From contig CAWGVW010000001.1 in assembly GCA_963826145.1 (NCBI GenBank), positions 496,001 through 560,000 on the forward strand: a stretch of DNA of 64,000 nt. The letters are read 5' to 3'. The notes under the pieces are model-generated. The model did no database searches and was not told the DNA's origin. It saw nothing but the letters and a program-made list of their open reading frames with translations. Each line of letters starts with the position of its first letter. Within the stretch, counting starts at the first letter, position 1. This DNA is from JBGPLJ01 sp963826145. Lineage in GTDB: Bacteria; Pseudomonadota; Gammaproteobacteria; Steroidobacterales; Steroidobacteraceae. Positions 61,371 to 64,000 of the stretch are shown piece by piece. The position numbers were made by a program, and so were the translations under genes.

Positions 61371-62900
61371 ATGAGCACGATCAAGCAGGAAGACTTCGTC
61401 ACGAGCATCGCCGACGCGCTGCAGTTCATCTCCTACTACCACCCGGTCGACTACATCCAGCACCTGGCGCGCGCCTACGAGCGCGAACAGTCGCTGGCGG
61501 CAAAGGATGCGATCGCGCAGATCCTGACGAACTCGCGCATGTGCGCGGAGGGCAAGCGCCCGATCTGCCAGGACACGGGCATCGTCAACGTATTCCTGAA
61601 AGTCGGCATGAACGTGCGCTGGGACGCCAAGGCGAGCGTCAACGACATGGTGAATGAGGGCGTGCGCCGCGCGTATCTCGATCCTGACAACAAGCTCCGC
61701 GGCTCGATCGTGCTCGACCCGCTCTTCAACCGGAAGAACACTGGCGACAACACGCCGGCCGTCGTGCACACGGAGCTCGTCCCGGGCGACACCGTCGAAA
61801 TCACGGTAGCCGCGAAGGGCGGTGGCTCGGAGAACAAATCGAAGTTCGTCATGCTGAATCCGAGCGACTCGCTCGTCGACTGGGTGCTGAAGACGGTGCC
61901 GACGATGGGCGCCGGATGGTGTCCGCCCGGCATGCTCGGTATCGGTGTCGGCGGCACGGCCGAGAAGGCGATGCTCATGGCGAAGGAGTCGCTGATGGAG
62001 CCGCTCGACATGCACGAACTCCTCGCACGAGGTCCAAAGAATCCGCTCGAGGAGCTGCGCATCGAACTCTACGAGAAAGTGAATGCGCTCGGTATCGGTG
62101 CGCAGGGACTCGGCGGACTTACGACGGTGCTCGACATCAAGATCCGGACGTTTTCGACGCACGCGGCGAGTAAACCGGTCGCGATGATTCCGAACTGCGC
62201 GGCGACGCGCCACGCGCACGTCGTGCTCGATGGCAGCGGACCCGCAGCGCTCGATCCGCCGCCCTTGTCCGCGTGGCCCGATGTGCATTGGGGTCCGTCA
62301 CCCTCATCGCGCCATGTCGATCTCAATACGCTGACGCGCGCGCAAGTCGTGACCTGGAAGCCGGGCGAGACGTTGCTGTTGACGGGGAAAATGCTCACCG
62401 GCCGCGACGCCGCACACAAGCGCATGGCGGATCTTTTCGCGAGCGGTAAAGGCTTGCCAGCCGGAGTCGATTTCAGGAATCGCGTGATCTACTACGTCGG
62501 TCCCGTCGATCCGGTGCGCGATGAGGTGGTTGGTCCGGCAGGGCCGACCACTGCGACGCGCATGGACAAGTTCACCGATGTGATGCTCGAGAAGACGGGC
62601 CTCCTCGCGATGATTGGCAAGGCGGAACGCGGACCCGCGGCGGTCGCGTCAATCGCAAAGCACAAAGCCGCATACCTGATGGCCATCGGCGGCGCGGCGT
62701 ATCTCGTTTCGAAGGCGATCCGCTCCTCGCGCGTCGTCGCGTTCGAGGATCTCGGCATGGAAGCGATCTACGAGTTCGACGTGAAGGACATGCCCGTCAC
62801 CGTCGCCGTCGACTGCGCGGGCAACTCGGTGCATGAACAAGCGCCGCGCGAGTGGAGCGAAAAGATTCGCACGCTCAAGATCCCGGTGCGCGTAGCATAA
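61371..62900 (+). CDS. fumA: Fumarate hydratase, class I (fused alpha-beta, FumA-type)
   Basis: A 509-residue iron-sulfur fumarase of the TCA cycle. The cluster cysteines are in RPICQDTGIVNVF, GAGWCPPGMLGIGVGGTAE and IPNCAATRHAHVVLDG. The C-terminal beta domain has GKMLTGRDAAHKRMADLF and VGPAGPTTATRMDKFTD. It is oxygen-sensitive like other class I fumarases. Its stop is directly followed by a palindromic repeat that probably terminates it. Confidence 0.96.
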   Translation: MSTIKQEDFVTSIADALQFISYYHPVDYIQHLARAYEREQSLAAKDAIAQILTNSRMCAEGKRPICQDTGIVNVFLKVGMNVRWDAKASVNDMVNEGVRRAYLDPDNKLRGSIVLDPLFNRKNTGDNTPAVVHTELVPGDTVEITVAAKGGGSENKSKFVMLNPSDSLVDWVLKTVPTMGAGWCPPGMLGIGVGGTAEKAMLMAKESLMEPLDMHELLARGPKNPLEELRIELYEKVNALGIGAQGLGGLTTVLDIKIRTFSTHAASKPVAMIPNCAATRHAHVVLDGSGPAALDPPPLSAWPDVHWGPSPSSRHVDLNTLTRAQVVTWKPGETLLLTGKMLTGRDAAHKRMADLFASGKGLPAGVDFRNRVIYYVGPVDPVRDEVVGPAGPTTATRMDKFTDVMLEKTGLLAMIGKAERGPAAVASIAKHKAAYLMAIGGAAYLVSKAIRSSRVVAFEDLGMEAIYEFDVKDMPVTVAVDCAGNSVHEQAPREWSEKIRTLKIPVRVA

Positions 62901-62980
62901 GAAAAGGGGACAGATTTATTTTCCTGGATATCTGAGCGTCCACGCCAGATACGCACGAAAATAAATCTGTCCCCTTTTTC
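62901..62980. repeat. Palindromic element, GGGGACAGATTTATTTT type
   Basis: Arms 62901-62923 and 62957-62980 are inverted copies apart from one extra T on the right, beginning GAAAAGGGGACAG and ending CTGTCCCCTTTTTC. The inner stem is TATCTG/CAGATA (62929-62934 and 62946-62951). It lies exactly between the convergent fumarase and SDR genes; its right edge touches the SDR stop codon. Same edge wording as the 35684 and 48578 elements but a different inner arm. Confidence 0.92.
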
Positions 62981-63747
62981 TACTTCGGCTGCATCCGGAT
63001 CGCGCCGTCGAGGCGGATCGTTTCTCCGTTCAGCATCGGGTTCTCGAAGATGGACTCAACGAGCTGCGCGTACTCATCGGGCTTGCCGAAGCGCGAAGGG
63101 AACGGCACCTGGGCGGCGAGCGACGCTTGCACCTCGGGCTTCATCGCGGAGGCCATCGGTGTCATGAAGATGCCGGGCGCGATTGCCATCACGCGGATGC
63201 CGAACTGCGCGAACTCACGCGCTAGCGGCAGCACCATGCCCATGACGCCCGCCTTCGTCGCGGAATAGGCGACCTGGCCGATCTGGCCTTCGAAGGCTGC
63301 CACCGACGACGTATGAATAAGGAGACCGCGCTCGCCGTCGGCCGTCGGTGCATTCTTCTGCATCAGCGCCGCGGCTGTCTTGTCGACGAAGAACGTCCCG
63401 ACGAGATTGATGTGCACCGTCTTGACGAAAATCTCGCCCGGCATCGGGCCCTCGCGGCCGACAGCACGCCCGGCGCCGATGACGCCGGCGCAATTCACGA
63501 CCAGATTCAAGCCGCCGAGCTTCTCGTGCGCGACGCCTACCGCGGACTTCACTTCATTTTCGTTGGTTACGTCGCAGTGGACATAAAGTGCCTTCGCACC
63601 CAGTCGCGCGACGGCCGCCTGACCCGGCGCGTCTTGCAGATCGAGGATCGCGGCACGGCCACCCGCTGCGACAATGCGCTCGACCATGGCCAGCCCGAGT
63701 CCCGATGCGCCACCGGTCACGATCGCTTTCGCTTCGCTCAACCGCAT
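62980..63747 (-). CDS. Short-chain dehydrogenase, 3-hydroxyacyl-CoA dehydrogenase type II (HSD17B10-like)
   Basis: A 255-residue SDR starting at ATG 63747 (GTG 63756 is an alternative overlapping the upstream gene). The NAD motif is AIVTGGASGLGLAMVERI, NAG motif VNCAGVIGAG, and the catalytic set Ser in HTSSVAAFEGQIG and Y-x-x-x-K in VAYSATKAGVMG. The PGIFMTPM and SRFGKPDEYAQLV segments are typical of the HSD17B10 group, which acts in isoleucine and fatty acyl-CoA oxidation. It sits two bases behind an enoyl-CoA hydratase gene. Confidence 0.92.
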   Translation of the reverse strand: MRLSEAKAIVTGGASGLGLAMVERIVAAGGRAAILDLQDAPGQAAVARLGAKALYVHCDVTNENEVKSAVGVAHEKLGGLNLVVNCAGVIGAGRAVGREGPMPGEIFVKTVHINLVGTFFVDKTAAALMQKNAPTADGERGLLIHTSSVAAFEGQIGQVAYSATKAGVMGMVLPLAREFAQFGIRVMAIAPGIFMTPMASAMKPEVQASLAAQVPFPSRFGKPDEYAQLVESIFENPMLNGETIRLDGAIRMQPK

Positions 63748-63748
63748 G

Positions 63749-64000
63749 TCAGTCACCCTTGCGCGACCAGGACGGCGGCCGCTTTTCCAGGAACGCACTC
63801 ATGCCTTCGCGGCCTTCCTCGCTCATCCGCAGCCGCGCGAGCCGATGTGCCGTGCTCGCGCGCAGCTCGTCATTGGTTCCGCGCGCCGCATGGACTTCGC
63901 GAATGAGCTCTTTGCATTCGCGCAGCGCCTCGGGTCCGGCCTTCAGCAGCAGCTCAACCTGCGCCGCCACGGCTTCGTCGAGCTTTGCGGGTTCACAGAC
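63749..64000 (-). CDS. Enoyl-CoA hydratase/isomerase family protein, C-terminal part only
   Basis: The last 83 residues of a gene whose 5' part lies beyond the window. KLDEAVAAQVELLLKAGPEAL and the end RMSEEGREGMSAFLEKRPPSW are typical of the crotonase-family C terminus (helix H9-H10). The GPEALRECKELIREV wording is seen in methylglutaconyl-CoA-hydratase-like members. It is followed after one base by the SDR start, so hydratase and dehydrogenase act in one acyl-CoA oxidation operon. Confidence 0.88.
   Translation of the reverse strand, partial: VCEPAKLDEAVAAQVELLLKAGPEALRECKELIREVHAARGTNDELRASTAHRLARLRMSEEGREGMSAFLEKRPPSWSRKGD

Overview
The window is about 64 kb of gene-dense, GC-rich DNA with short intergenic gaps and many ATGA or GTGA gene overlaps. 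The gene content points to a free-living, aerobic gammaproteobacterium: a 1,610-residue NAD-glutamate dehydrogenase, 4-hydroxyphenylpyruvate dioxygenase, ETF-ubiquinone oxidoreductase, ZapE, an OprO/P-like porin in front of pst genes, and a TPP-riboswitch-controlled TonB receptor. Steroidobacterales or Nevskiales would fit, but I cannot fix the order from sequence alone. I saw no rRNA, tRNA, CRISPR array, prophage or intact insertion sequence.

Layout. 1-5032: a truncated sulfatase, a cupin, an OPA-family transporter, and an overlapping pair made of a gamma-butyrobetaine-hydroxylase-like Fe/2-oxoglutarate oxygenase and a PhnZ/TmpB-like HD-domain oxygenase. The pair matches the TmpA/TmpB type of phosphonate degradation. 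5071-12956: a secreted hypothetical protein, a membrane TolB-like/TPR protein, a two-helix K+ channel, a GNAT acetyltransferase, two tiny membrane proteins, an M19 dipeptidase with a degenerate metal site, a PDZ-membrane-GAF protein and a COG4705/DUF347 membrane protein. 12966-17895: a metallophosphoesterase, a multiply frameshifted HisC-like aminotransferase, a glycine-zipper lipoprotein and a Tat-exported berberine-bridge-type FAD oxidase.

18073-27501: a MASE1 histidine kinase/FixJ-type regulator pair, then a phosphate-uptake run of porin, pstS, pstC, pstA, two different pstB genes and phoU. The 320-bp gap between the two groups is rich in dyads. 27749-30111: a LacI regulator and an ACS-family MFS transporter with a likely operator. 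30091-33850: class-III-like PPK2, a YghU-like GST, a DUF190/CrcB fluoride pair and a Bcr/CflA exporter. 33909-43176: a Kef-type antiporter, a JmjC-type oxygenase, an MBL hydrolase, a ModF-like double ABC ATPase, a paraoxonase-like protein, an MFS pump and two secreted proteins.

44126-48164 is a complete thiamine-salvage operon: promoter, TPP riboswitch, TonB receptor, thiamine-binding protein, PnuT-like permease and ThiK-like kinase. 48260-64000 holds a 2Fe-2S ferredoxin, gpmA, a frameshifted glycosyltransferase, NAD-GDH, hpd, an M13 peptidase, zapE, ETF-QO, class I fumarase, and an SDR plus enoyl-CoA hydratase of acyl-CoA catabolism.

Two observations cut across the gene list. First, five long imperfect or perfect palindromes sit between genes: three with a shared GGGG(T/A)CAG edge lie exactly between convergent gene ends, and two others lie between divergent starts. 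One supplies the stop codon and last residues of the JmjC protein, and another supplies the first codons of the Bcr exporter. Second, both frameshifted genes (six shifts) are explained by single extra bases, always in the same direction, which suggests either recent decay or base-calling or assembly insertion errors.
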